Shown in pieces: positions 34,282-47,600 of a DNA stretch of 64,000 nucleotides (its first letter is position 1; every line of letters begins with the position of its first letter). Made by a program: the position numbers and the translations under genes. Below the pieces are notes generated by a model. It saw nothing but the letters and a program-made list of their open reading frames with translations. It made no database searches and was not told where the DNA came from. Origin of the DNA: Posidonia oceanica (lineage: Eukaryota > Streptophyta > Magnoliopsida > Alismatales > Posidoniaceae); contig JAZBRS010000023.1 of the NCBI GenBank assembly GCA_037176725.1, positions 22,811,001 through 22,875,000 on the forward strand. The letters run 5' to 3'.

Positions 34282-37200
34282 TGTTGACACCCCATCTTGG
34301 CAGGCTTGGACCCTTGGAGCCCTCCTTGGTGATTGCTGGATCAAACCCCAACCAAACCCTAACCCTAGTCCCTCTTCTCAACCCTTCAAAATCAGCCTGT
34401 CTTGGCCTAAACCTTTACCCCCCTTCCCAACCTCTGAACCTAACCAAAATTCATAGGAAAACCCACCACTATCCACTCAACAAACCTACCCAAAAACCTA
34501 GGATTTTCCAAGCCTGACCCATTCCCAAAAACCCTAGAAAACTTAGGTGAAACTACCCTTTTTCTATGCCTTGAAACCCCTCCAAAACCTCCTTAGAATC
34601 AAACCAAAATTCCAGACCCAAGACTTCAAAACCTAGACTACCCACCCACCAATTTTCACCCCATTCTAAGACCATTAGGACCCTCTTTCACCCAAATTAT
34701 CCTTTTCTCTCTCCGGGATTATCATTTTCTCTCTCCTCTCTCTCTCCTGATTATCATCTCTCTTTTCATCCCTTTCTGATCCTTTTTCTGGTCTGGCTGT
34801 GGGCCCCCTCTGTGCTTCTATCCTTCCTCTATCCTATCCCTATTTTTACTTTATTTTTAACACTTTTTCTGAATTTTTAAAAATCGTTTTCCTCCAACCT
34901 ACCTTTTCCCTTTTATTCCCCTTTTTATTCCATTTTTTTTCCTCCTTCTCTTTTCCCTTTTCTCCCTTTTGCAAAAATCCACAAAAACCCATAAAAATCT
35001 GTAAAATCTCAAAACATAAAACAAACAAATCAGTACCCTAAGAAAAACAATTAAAAAATGTTAAACAAGCAATTAACAACTTAAACTTAACTTAAGCAAG
35101 CTAAAAAGAAGACTAAACATGCAAACTAAAAAATGCAAAACAAATCAAAAGAAAACACTGAAAAATCAGGAAAAAAGCTAAAACAAAATCAAAACCCACC
35201 AAAGGTAAGAACCCATCAGAAGAATTAAAAAACAAGCCCTAAAAAGGAGAATTAAAAATCAAACATTAAAACAAATAATTAAAAAAGGCAAAGGACTTAA
35301 CCTAGTAAACACAAGAAAAACAAGTTAAAAACTTAATTTAAAAAGAAAAGGAAAACACATCTGAAAAGCCTAAAAGACACTCTATTAAACCAGAAAAAAT
35401 CCAACTAAAAACTTCAAGAAAAAACCAATAAATAAAAATCCAAACATAACTTAAAAGATTTAAGAAGGAAAAACCCTAAGAAGACTACAACTTGAAAACA
35501 TAAAACCAACCCTGATTAATAGGAAAATAAATCCTAAAAAATCCTAATTAATATCCTAAGTGTCCAGCAGAAGAAATGAAATTTTTAAAATAATTTAAAA
35601 AGGGATTAACAAACGTTTAAACAAGTGAAAACCAATTAGGAACAAAACCAAAGTCCTAAAACCCTAATCAAGCCCAAAACACATTAATCAACTCAAAATA
35701 ACCATCAAAAATCTTAATTAAAATCCTAATCTACAGCAAAACTCTTCTAATATTTTTATTTATTTTTAGTTTATTTTCACCTATTTTATTTCCCCATTCT
35801 ACCCTCTCTTTCTTTCTTCCTTCTTTCTTTCTTTCTTTCTTTCCTTACTGGGCTCAATCCGGCCTGTTTCTTCTTTTTTCTTCTTTTTCTTTCTTTTTCT
35901 CGGCCCGCAGCAGTCCGGCCCGCTTCCCTTTCCTCCTTCTTCTTCCTCTCCTCCTCTGTGTTTCTCTCCACCGATTTTTCTTCCCGCGAGCTCGCGACTA
36001 CAGCATTCCCTCCTTTGTTCAAATTCGAGCCTCCATCTTATCGTCTACAGAACTCGCCGCCTCTCTTCTATCTCAGCACCGATTCTGGGAGGCATCAAGT
36101 GCCTGTCATCTCGCCGGCTGCTGGTCCCTTCAGCTGCAGTGACGCCGGTGGAATTCAAACCACTGGCTCGCGCCCAACAGTCTCCTCCTCCTCTTTTTTT
36201 TTAGCCCGTTCCTCCTTCAATCCGTGAGAGCAAAGAGAGAGAGGCAATCAGAGAGAGCTAAGGAGAGAGCCAACCAGTGCGAGAAGAGGATCAGACCAGA
36301 GTCCGGACTTTCCTTCCACCAGTGCAGCCTCCCTTCTCCTGGGCATTTCATCCAATTCCAGAGTGAAGAGAGAGTAGAGGAGAGTGTTTGAGAGCCACCC
36401 TTGCATCTCGGAGAGAAGCCCCCACTTCAGACCGATCCCCACACCCAATTCTCCCCTTTTCTTCTCTGAAAAGTTCAGCAAACGCCCTTCTTCCATTCCC
36501 AGCTAACCAACACCCTTCCTAGCCTTCATCCTTCTCCTAATTCCTTCCCCAAACTCACCCAGCACACAGCCATTTCCCCTCATCTTCCTACAGCCATTCC
36601 ACCACCCGAAACACCTTCAAACCATTCCGAACACCCACAGCAACCCAACTCCAACCCACCAGACAATTCCCCTCACCACAGCCCGCTGCTTCCTTCCAAA
36701 CTCCACCCAATAATCCACCAGACATCCACCTTTCCAGAGCCTCCGACATCAAACCAAATCATCCACCACAGACCTTAAAACCCACTACAAACACTTAACC
36801 TTATTTCTGTCAGAAATCAACCCAGACCTCAATTTCCCCTCCACTCGTACCAGAAACCTTCTCCGAGCATCCAGCTACACTCCTCAGCCCTCCAGCAACC
36901 ACCCGGAGGGTCCCATCCAGTCCGGCGTGCAGCAAACAGTCCCCCCGACCTCCGGCTGCCTCTGTGAACCCACGATCAGTCAGATCTTTCGCCAGTCTTC
37001 GCAGCAGCTGTCCAACCATCCAGGAAGCTCCGGAGGGTCACTCTGAGTCGATCCCAGTCCTCGCGAGCAGCAGACAGCATCCACAGCGACCGGACGAGTT
37101 CCACCGGCGACCTCTGAAGCCACCTGCGTCGGGAGGACATCCCAGCCACGGAAACAGGTATATTCTTGCTCCCTTAGTCTCCTTTTCATCCTGTGTTGCT

Positions 37201-37576
37201 TCTCAGCCTTTTAGAAATAGGTTCCCGGCCCTCTTGCCCTGCTTCTGCTCGCCGCTCCGGTCGTCTTCTCCGGCGCAGTTCTTCGGTCGCTTCGTCGCTC
37301 CGGGCAGCGGAACGCAGCTCCCGCGATCGTCTCAGCTCCGCACGAGTCCCAGGAGCGTTCCCCAGCCCTCATAACGCAGCATCGCTGCGTTGATCGGCCG
37401 GACGAACCTCCTGAGGCTCTGCAGAGCTCCGGCGACTGCTCCAGCGCGCTCCAGGCTGCGTCGTCCTCCGCCGAGCATCGTCCGACCTCCGTCAGGACCT
37501 GGAGGCGCCTCCCCACCGGTCTGCGCCGCTCCAACACCCCCGTGCCGGCGTTCATGGACGCTGGCAGCTTGCTGCT

Positions 37577-37608
37577 ACAGTGTCCATGGCCGTCGGCCAT
37601 AGCACTGT
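37577..37608 (+). other. Strong hairpin in LTR D
   Basis: ACAGTG-TCC-ATGGCC-GTC-GGCCAT-AG-CACTGT forms two stacked 6-bp stems around a 3-nt loop. It recurs at 59819-59850 in the 3' LTR. The location within the transcribed part of the LTR is likely but unproven. Confidence 0.7.
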
Positions 37609-40170
37609 TCACTTATTTTTCTGATATCTAAGTTTTCTTGCAAATATTGCATTTCTGGTCTGAGTTTTTTCATTTTTACATTTCGGTCCTTATTTCATTT
37701 ATTCTGCTTAGTTTTTAATTAAATACTTTGCTAAATTGCGCAATCTGTTTATGTTTTTCAATATTTGCAAGTAGATCCTTTTACTGTGCTGTGCTGCTTT
37801 AATTTTTTGTAGTTTAGTCCTCCTGTTCTCAGTTTTTGCACCTAGGTCCTGCATTTAATCAGTTCATTTATTTACTCATATTTACCATACTGTATTGCAT
37901 CCTGGCCCCTTGCATGTTTTTATTTTTGCATTTAAGTCCATGTACTGTAGAAACTTAGGTTCTGATTTTTATTTTTGGTTGATGCATTGCATATTAGCCC
38001 CTCTGCTTTATCATATTTACAGTTAGGTCCATTTTAAATGGACAGTAACTGTGCTGCATCCATTTTAGCTTATTAAATTGCATTTTTAACCCCATGTTTT
38101 CCAGAAATTGCACTGTGGTCCTGTCATTTAAATTCCAGAGCATATTTTCCATACTAAATTGCATTTTCAGCCCCTACATGATTTGAAAATCACATCTAGG
38201 TCCCTGCATGTTTTAAAAAATATGTGAAAAGACCATTTTGCCCCTAGATCGCATTTTAGCCCCTATGCCTACCAAATTTCATACAGACCTTCCACTAGTA
38301 CCCCTAGACTCCCCAGGACCTTGTTTTCTGGAAAATTTGCATTTTAGACCCTAGATTTTTTCGAAATTGCACTCTGACCCCTTTTGGTTTCAAAATCTCT
38401 TTTAAAGCATATCTTCTTTTCAAAACACCTTCCTGAGCCTAGTTTTTTGCCAAATAGACCCTTGGCTTCCCCTGTTTTCAAAGTCTTCTCCTGTGGAACC
38501 CTGTTTTCTGGAAAATTTGCACTTTTAGCCCCTCTTCTTTTTCAAAATGCCTTCTGAACTCCTGGTTTTTCCCAAATTACTTCTCTTTGCTTTTCTTGCT
38601 TTCGCATGCATCCTGCACTCACTTAGTCTTGCATTTTAGCATCTTCTTGCACACACTAAGCACTTCTAGCTCCCTTTCACTTGGGAGGACCTTTTTGCAC
38701 ATCCCTAGAACCTCCTGAACACCTAGATCTGTTCTTCTCCCCTGTTCTGGCCCTTCTGCCTTGGAGCTGTGATATCTTCCAATCCGACCGTTGGATCTTC
38801 TCAAATGAGCTGCCCAGGCGACCGCAGCGAAGCGTTCTTCAGCATGGACCAGACAGATTTCAGATCAGGCTCCCGGATCTCCAGGTATGTCCTCCTGAAC
38901 CCCTGCATCGCATTCATTTGCATGGCATTTGCACAGTTTTCCTCGTTTTTGCTTTTTGTCTCTTTGAGCATGTAGAATAGGACTTCCCCTTTCTGCCTGT
39001 ACCTCCCAATCTCCGTTTCGCGTATTCTTGTGTGTTTTGCGTTGTGTTTTCCCTGGATTTACCCCTTAATGTGACTTTCTTCCCCTCTTTCCACGATCCG
39101 ATCGCATCGCGAGCTTTGGGCAGCATGCGAGACACATCGTGGAATGATCTAGTGGGAAACAGCCGCAAAAAGGTGGTAATCCCTCCATTTGTCCCTTCTC
39201 TCCTCAGTGGGTCTTCACACCTAATCTGAGTGGTCTTAAACAGCGTTTGTTCTCATACACACGTTGTCTTGCCTCCCCCTTTGACCCCTTTTAATCTCTT
39301 TCTGCATTCCTGCATTTGCATGGCTTTTTCGAGGTTTTTGCTTCGCTGTTTTGGCACCGTTTTGCGTGCCCGCCCTCGTTTTCGCTCCGTTTTGCGTACC
39401 CATCTGTTTTCTTGTCTCGTTTTGCGCACTGTCTTGCCTTCTCGTTCGTTTTATGTGCCGGTTTCTTTCTCTCGCTCCGTTTTGCGTACCTTTCTGTTTT
39501 CTCGTCTCGTTTTGAGTAGTTTCCTGTTTTCTTGCCTCGTTTTGCATGTTGTCTCGCTTTCTCGCTTGTTTCGCGTGCCGATTTCGCTTCTCTGCATCGT
39601 CTTGCGTGCCTTTCTCGTTTCTCGCCTCGTTTTGCGTGTTTTATGCCGTTTTCTCTTGCGTGCCGATCGCATTGCATGGTTTTGCCGTTGTTTTGCTTTT
39701 TCGCTTGCATTTGCATATAGGGCTATGATGCTTACTGCCTGGAGTTCTCACGAGCTAGGTTTCGCCTGGTTCGGAACACGGACAGCGTAGCTGAGCACTT
39801 AGAGAGCACGTTTACTTCCCTGCCTTGCATTTTCCCACTTAGAGCACTCCTTGAGCATTCATTTAGGCAATCATAGGCACATAGGCATCCAATCCTGCAT
39901 CCTTCTGCGTATGCGAGCGTAAGCCTAGAAAGACCGATTTTCGGGCGTGTCGGGGGTGCCTAATACCTTCCCCGCACGTAACAGGAGTCCTTACCCTGTC
40001 TTTTGGCCCGCAATGACCGTACCGCCCTTATCCTAGGTTAGAGTCATCGCATTTGCATTCATTTGCATTTGTTTTCCTTTGCATTGCTTTGCTTCGCATT
40101 TCTTTCTTGGTTTTGCGTGTTAATTCATGCATTTCCCCCGGTTTTCCTTGTCTCCCGTTAATAGACATGG

Positions 40171-40181
40171 TGGCGACTCTG
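40171..40181 (+). other. Primer-site-like sequence inside LTR D
   Basis: TGGCGACTCTG repeats the first 11 bases of the true primer site, 126 bp upstream of it. Equivalents lie in LTRs A (7897), C (15980), E (62943) and F (20633-20644, minus strand). Confidence 0.7.
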
Positions 40182-40296
40182 ATTTGTCTTATCTTTCCCT
40201 TTTCTCCTCGATTTAAGTGTTTTTCGAGTTGAGCCTCTTCCTCGGATCTCAATCGCCGCTAAATAGCGAGCCTGGTTCCGATCGGGATCGCTACAG

Positions 40297-40314
40297 TGGC
40301 GACTCTGCTGGGGA
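40297..40314 (+). other. Primer binding site of element D
   Basis: TGGCGACTCTGCTGGGGA begins two bases after the LTR end. It matches what I recall as the complement of a plant tRNA-Arg 3' end and would prime minus-strand cDNA. Confidence 0.9.
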
Positions 40315-41624
40315 CTGCTGGACTCCGGCTTTCGCTTCTGGCTTTTTCGCTCGCTTGTTTTGCAGCTTTGTCTGCCTTGTGTGCCTTCTTTGCCTGTTTT
40401 GCTCGCTTCTTTGTGCAAACCCCTAGCAAGTCGCTTCGTGGCCACTTTGCTTGGGTTTCGCACCTCTTTCGCCTCGGTTTGCACTTCCTCTTGCTTGGCT
40501 TCGCTTATGTGCTTGTTTATTTACTTATTGTCTTGCTTATACTCCTATTTCTTTTACAGTCTGCTTACTTTTACCTTATTTTGCCTTACTTGCTTATTAT
40601 TGCTTTAATTCTTGCACATTGCATGTCTACATACTTTGCTTGGCTAAAATACATGCTTTTTGGATGTTGAATGCTTCTTTTACACTCTTGCTATGTCACC
40701 ACACACGCACATACTATGCCTACGTGCCTTTTGACTTGATGAATGCTTCTTTTTCACCATCATGTTCACAAGCACTCGCACATGCCATGAACATGCCTTT
40801 TGTCGTGTTGTATGATGGTTGCTTGCCATTTTGACTGATTTTCTTCCTTTTTGCACTTGCCATGCTTAGGATAGTAGAGACTTGTCTGCTTCCCCCATGG
40901 TTAACTAAAAAATGCAAGTAAAAAGAACTTCTAGGGGCAACTAGAGACTACAAACAATCCTTCACTCCCTTTGGTTAATAAAATGCGCAAGATAAAAAAC
41001 TCTAATCATTTGCATAAGCATCATATAGGGCATGCATTCTTCTCCTCTGAGTCCACCTACTAGTCTGCGAAGGACGATTCCGGCCTCTTGTTCCACTGCT
41101 TTGGGCGTGGCATAAGTTGGTCGGTCCGTCCCCTCCTTGTCCGGGGGTCGTGTCGGTGTTAGTAGAGGGTACCACCCACGCTTTGGCGGGGTAGAGGCCA
41201 CCAACGCACCACCCTGTCATTACCTGAGCTTTGGGCCGGGAGTTAGACAGGGGACCTATTTTTTTCTGACCTGAGTCGGTGACCCGTACATCCAGGGATA
41301 CCCGGAGTAGACAACCTTACTAGGACACACTAGTTAGGTGAGGGGGGCATACTAGAAAGCATGCATATCATTCACGCCACTTAACTAACTCATTTGCATT
41401 CATCCTCTAGTTTCTAACCCTAATTTCCTTCTGTTGTGTCAGCGTGATCGGTAAGCGAGTTACCTTTGCCAGAGCTTGAGTACCGACCCTCGTTGACCCC
41501 CTTTTGCGACTTAGTTCGCGACCATTCCCCTTCCGAGCTATCCGCACTTGCGACGATAGCTCCTCTTAGGAAGCATCGCTTGAATACCCGTCGCAGCCCA
41601 GTTCTCACACGCTCTAGGTCAGCA
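40315..41624 (+). other. Element D leader
   Basis: A non-coding leader of 1.3 kb. About 40870-41350 is conserved with A, C and E. The gag frame is already open from 41466, but the first ATG in it is at 41625, which aligns with the MAQ starts of A and C, so I take 41625 as the start. Confidence 0.75.
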
Positions 41625-44600
41625 ATGGCCCAGTACGTTAGTGAGCCTTCTTTTACTCCTGCCACGGAGGGTGTTTCCGTTCTGGCCCCCCCGGTTGCTC
41701 TTTCTGTCCCACTTGTTCCCCCTCCGACGCCAGGGTTTCCTCCTCTGACGTCTCTAGGTTCTCAGTACACCCCGGGACAGTGGCAAGCCTCCCTTCCTCC
41801 GGATCCGGTCGCCGAATCTATCTTGACGGCCGTTACTCGCGCTCCGGAGACGCCACTGCCCCCTCCATCCCAGGGATACGTCGCTTTTGGCATCCCTTCC
41901 ACCGCTGCTGCGACCTTCTCTGTAGAATCCTTCCCTCCCGGACAGTCTGTGTCCGTGCCACTTGTTTCTCAGCCTCCGCCGGCACTGCACTTCAGCGTCC
42001 CCACTGGCGAGACGCCCGAGGCGCAGTACCAGCATCTGATGGAGCTCGCCCAGAGACTGCAGGGCATGGCTCTATCAGTTCGTCCTCCTTCTGTCCCTGT
42101 CGTTCCTGAGGTTCCTCCGAGGCCAGTTCCTGCATTCCTTGCATCAACCTCTACACTTCCGCCTCGACCATCGTCGCAACTGCTCACGGTTCCGACGATG
42201 GGGGCTCGTTTGCCGCCTCCTCCTGCACAACACTTGGCACAGCATGCTCCACTTCCTCCTGGTGGTCAACCCTTTGGATCGGCTGGAGCCCAGTACCTCA
42301 CTGGCCCGCTGTCTGGCACCCCGCCTGCACAGCAACTGGTGCTCCGCCATCCTACCCCTGTCCCAGCACAGCATGGCATTTATTCTTCTCCTCTCCCTCA
42401 AGTCCAGCATCCTGCATACACTCCTGCATACACTATCCCCCAGCACGGATACGCCAGCCATCCCGTTGCTCCACCAGGCGACGCTATGGTAGATCCGGAG
42501 GAGCACTTAGGTGCGACCCATTCGGCGTATGTGCTTGCTACCCCTGCTGATCCCTCTCCTACAGCAGCAATCCCAGACCCCATCAATAACCGGATGGACG
42601 TCTTGGAGAAAGCACTACGACTAGTGCAGGGTACTGAGCACCAGACCTACCAGTTCCGGGACCTCTGCTGCTTTCCAGAGGCGGTACTCCCTCCGAAGTT
42701 CAAAATCCCGGACTTCGAGAAGTATAATGGTAGGGGCTGCCCTGTAGCACACCTGAAGGCGTATTGCGGTGATCTCGCTCAGCTTCAGGCTGACGAGAGG
42801 TTGCTGATCCGCTTGTTCCAGAAGAGTTTGACCGGGCCGGCACTTAAGTGGTTCACATCACTCGATATGTCAGCCATCAAGACTTGGAACGACCTCAGTC
42901 AGGCGTTCCTGGAGCAGTACTCCTTCAACCTCGATCTTGTCCCAAAGAGGGCGGACTTGATCGCCATCAAGCAGAACTCTGGCGAGCCGTTCGGGGAGTA
43001 CGTCGGCCGCTGGCGCGCCCTTGCCTCTCAGGTTCGAGATAGACCCTCTGACGAGGAGTCTATCGAGATCGTTATCAAAGGGGCGCAGCCGTCTCTCGGA
43101 GCTCTGCTTAGCATTCAACCAGTCACTACTTTCGCGGCACTCATCAGAGCTGGAGCGCGCGTGGAGAGTTCTTTGCGGAGTGGCAACTTCCCAGCTCTCT
43201 CTGCGTTCGCTAAGCAGGCAGTGATAAGCAGCAACAGTGCCAACAGCAGCACCCCCAACAACAACAACAGCGGCAGCAACAACAACCGCCCGAAGAGGAA
43301 GGACTCGCCGAAACCCGCTGTTGCATTCGTCGATTCTCCTGCTGTGCCTGTTCACTTGCCGTCTCGGCCTGCCCCAGCCCAGATGGTGTACGCTCCTGCA
43401 CCTAGGAATCCACACACACCGCACATCACAACCACCGCTAGACCGGTCTATCCTGCCGCACCGGTTCAGCAAGGCCCGTACCCGAGGCAAAGAAGACCAC
43501 CCGCTGAGAGGAGGAATTTCACCCCACTGGTGGAACCGCTCACGGTCATCTTGCCGAAGGTGGCATCGCTCCTGAAGTTCCCGGAGGTTCGTCCGCCGCC
43601 AAGCCCTCTGCCGCATTGGTTTAGGCCGGACCTCTTCTGCAATTTCCATCGAAGCGTCGGGCATTCGACGGATAATTGCTTCTCCCTGCGGAACGCAATT
43701 CAGGACTTGATCGAATCGGGAACGATTGTGATCGACACGCACGAGGCTTCCTCTCAAGCACGCACTCATGCATCTGCATCTCCAGCTGTTCCCCCGCATT
43801 CTGGCATCGTCCGCCAACCTTTACCGGAGCACTCTCATCCGGGAAGGGCGGGAACCTCAGGCGTCCACTCTGTTTTTCCTTCTGGGCCTGCTACTTCTGT
43901 AGTAGACCCCTCTGATCTTATCTCTGACCTCTCTGAGCCTTTCCCAGTCAGTCTCTATTTGGCGGCAGTTGCCGGCTCCGAGTCGGGAATCCATTTGATC
44001 CGACCGCGTGCCAGGCCGGAGCGCCCTCGCGCGTCTCCCACCGTGCTCTCTCAGGCTCAATCTCCTGTACACCTTTTAGCCAGAGCCCAGCCTAGTTCTC
44101 CCATTCATCTTCTAGGCAGACCTCAACCTGCCCCAGCCTTCCCACCCCAGCAACCATATCCCTTAGACAGACCTCAGTATCCTGTAGGTCCCCCTGTAAC
44201 CCCTCCTGTGCTCGCAGCACATGCTCCAGCCGTCATTAACTTGACCATGGACACCCATCGCGTCCCTTACAGCTACGCCACAGAAATGTGCGCGGAAGTA
44301 ACGCGATCGGGGAGGATTTACAGGCCCCCAGCACCAGCAACTAGGCCAACTCATCTTAGACCAGTTATACCCTCACCCTCAGGCCAACCCTTAGCAGATC
44401 CAACCCCGGATCAGCCTGTAGTTAGCCAAGCCCCTAGCCGGCCTGTAGTAACTCAGCTTCCTGCCACTACCCCTGTAGAACCTGCTAGAATCACCCCTCC
44501 AGCTGCTAGGAGAGACCAACCTAGAGCAGACCTAACCTCTCAGCTTAAGAAGGTCAAAGCCGACATTTCTATCTGGGACTTGATCCACACTTCTGCCGAA

Positions 44601-47600
44601 CACCGCGAGGCTTTTCTTCGCGTGTTCCAAGCTGCTCGTGTGTCCCAGTCCATTGAGCCTTCTGCCTTGGAGAGCATGGTTGGGTTAATCGCGGAGCCCC
44701 AGGTCATCTCTTTTACGAGTGATGAGCTGCCTCCGGCAGGGATTAATCACAACCAGCCCCTATTCGTCACGGTGCAGTTCAAAAACTTCCGCATTCCCCT
44801 AACACTGGTTGATAACGGGTCAGGCCTTAACGTCTGCCCCTTGCGTACAGCAACCAAGCTCGGATTCAAAGCCGAGGATATCACGCCAGCCGTGAAGGGA
44901 ATGACTGCTTTTGACAACACTCACCATGACGCTCTAGGGATTCTGATTATCCCTCTGGCTATCGGCCCGGTCGTCTTCGACGTAGAATTCTATGTCGTCG
45001 ACTTGAAGCCTAACTTCAATCTTTTGCTTGGGCGCCCTTGGCTTCACAAGCATCAGGTCCTTCCTTCAACCCTCCATCGAATGATAAAGTACCGTCGTGG
45101 CGATGATGTCATTGTCGTCATGGCGGAGAACTTTGAGAAGGAGCGGATTGAAGCAGTCTCTCCCGTGTCTTCGCAATCCATCCCATTTGACCCTGAGACT
45201 TCTGAAGCCCTCTATCGCGTTAACCGGTGCGAGCCAGTTAACTTTGTTCCTGACCTTGAACGTGTCAACTCCTTGACCGTTCACAGCAACCCCTTTCGAA
45301 TGGTCGAGAATGTATGTCACAGATGGGGTTACACAAAGGGTACGCCGCTCGGGCGTCACGGCCAAGGGATCGCGGAGCCGATCGTAGCAGTGGAGCGAAG
45401 GAAGTCTGAAGGCCTCGGCTACGAACCAAAGCCCAACGAAGATCACTGCTTCCAGCTCAAAGATCGTGCGCCAGCCATCCCCAGAGACCTCACTAACTTT
45501 ACCAGTGTAGGAATTCTGGGATCAACTGACTACCAAGCCACAGCGCCGGCAGAGGATTGGGTGTGTATTGAGGACTACTACTCGGATGAGGAGCAGTCTG
45601 ATGCAACAGAGGCAGTCCCAATCAGCTCAGCAGAAACAGTGGTCAGAGCAGAGGCCCCACAGTCAGTTTATTTAGCTCTCCCTCTGGCAGAAACAGCAGG
45701 CAGTTCAGCAGGCCCCGTGGCAAATGCAAATTCTCATCCTTTTCCAGCCACATCAGTTCCCCAGCAACAGTCAGCAGCAGTACAGGGGTCAGAGACACTC
45801 CTCTTGGCAGAACCAAGCATGCTACCAGCGGTCACAGACACATCAGTGCCGCTGCCCCCATCTCTGGAGGGGCAGTCCATCAATTCAGTCGGCAGCGTGG
45901 CCCAGCCCGCTCCCTCAGCATCATCTTCAGGAATGCAGCTGGCTCAGTCCGCTCCGCATTCTCCTGACGACCTGCAGCAGCTCTCATGGCAAGACCCCAC
46001 GGCGTCAGAAGCTGCGCTCTCTCAGTTACGGCCCGATACAAAAGGCCAACTGAGCACTACATTATCCGGGCCCTTGAGCCCTCCAAAGAGCACCCCTACT
46101 TATCCTCCAGCAGTGACCCTGGAAGCTTATTCATCAGTAGCACCGCTGGCCTCTCTATTTGGGCCTTCTACATCTGAACTGCCATCAATGGACGCGCCCG
46201 TGAACCAGATCATGCAAACCCCAAGGGCAGCAATCCATCTCGCAGCCGGGCCAGTGCCGCAGGCCCCCGGCGCCTACTACGTCGACTCCCCCTCAGACGA
46301 AGAAGAAGGAGCGGCGATAGAAGCCCAGGTCGATTCTTGGATGTCCGACTTAGAGCTGCTCTATCAAGAACAGATCAAGTCGATAACAGAAGACCTGGCA
46401 GAGCATCAAGCTGCAGAAAGGAAAGGAAAAGCCGTAGTCACGGATCCTCCTCTGCAAGACGACCATGCTTCTATCATGGTTCTAGAAGACTCAGCAGTGC
46501 CAGACTCCCCTAGACCAGACGAGCTCATCACTCTTCAACCAGAAGGCGGGTCTAGGTGGTTTGTGCAACCCATGCCTCACCTGAACAGCATACCGAGCGG
46601 CAGTAACCAGATCAGCCGCCAGTCTGGCGTATCCCCCACAAGCACGCTAGAAGACTCGGAGGAAGGAACATCAGCAGTACATGCAGCAGCAGTAACAGAG
46701 CAGAATGCCTCAGCAGTAGAGCAGTCAGCAGCCTCAGCAGCAGAACAGTCAGCGGCATCAGCAGTAGAGTCAGTTAAGCCCTCAGCAGTATCAGCAGAGC
46801 ACTCAGCAGAGCCAGCCAGGCCAGAGCAAACGGTAGAAGGAGTTGCTGGGATGGAGGTCGCGCACCGAGGCTACAAGAATACTCGAGTAAGCGTGACCAT
46901 CCTGAAACGTCACCAAGGCCAAGCAGCGGAACACATGCACTCTTTCGACATTGCAAGTCCTTCTTTTGAGAAAGAGATCCTCTCAGAACTTATTGCCTAT
47001 GGAGAGGAGGATGATACGGGCATGGATGAGACTGACGAACCTTTGCCCGAGTTCCGGCCCTATGACGACGACCCAGAAGGCCCCAACCTCCATGTCGAAG
47101 GAGAAACGGAGGTTGTCAACATCAGCACAGCTGAGGAAGTCAGAGAAGTTTGCATCAGTGCCCAGCTGTCCACCCAGGTTCGAGCAGAATTCATCGCATT
47201 CCTGAAAGAATATGCGGATGTCTTCGCCTGGAGTTATGAAGATATGGTCGGCCTTGACATAGAAATAGTGGTGCACAATCTGCCCTTAAATCCGGATGCC
47301 AAGCCAGTAAAGCAGAAATTGAGAAGATGGCGACCGCAGTGGCTGCTCATGATCAAAGAAGAGATAATGAAGCAGCTTGGAGTCAACTTTCTGAAGGTCG
47401 TTCTTTATCCTGAATGGCTGGCAAACATTGTACCTGTGCCCAAGAAAGATGGCCGAATCCGGATCTGTATCGACTACAGGGACCTGAACAAGGCAAGTCC
47501 CAAGGACGACTTTCCATTGCCCCACATTGACGTCCTAGTCGACAATACAGCGGGCCACAAAATGCTCTCCTTCATGGACGGCTTTTCTGGATACAATCAG

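Larger units (their letters stand above)
34282..40295 (+). mobile_element. Element D 5' LTR, 6.0 kb
   Basis: It runs from TGTTGACACCCCATCTTGGC to GATCGCTACA. From left to right: an A-rich/CCCTAA-containing U3 (34300-35750), a CTTT microsatellite (about 35816-35843), a GC-rich leader-like part (35880-37620), T-rich sequence with repeated GCATTTTAGCCCC-like phrases (37640-38600), and the Tat LTR core GGGGGTGCCTAATACCTTCC (39953-39972). Frames inside (for example 39230-39790) occur identically in both LTRs, are low in complexity and match nothing I know. Confidence 0.95.

Noticed and set aside
34355..34372. Interstitial telomere sequence (CCCTAACCCTA)
   Set aside because: Only about two repeats, present in both D LTRs in a generally CCCTAA-like A/C-rich stretch.
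39230..39790. 186-residue frame in the D LTR, repeated identically at 61473-62033
   Set aside because: It is T-rich LTR sequence with repeated CGTTTTGCGT phrases. Identity between copies reflects the young LTR pair, not selection on protein.
42870..43817. Minus-strand frame of 315 residues opposite gag of D
   Set aside because: It is the shadow of a strongly biased, GC-rich coding frame on the plus strand; the plus frame carries all recognisable motifs.
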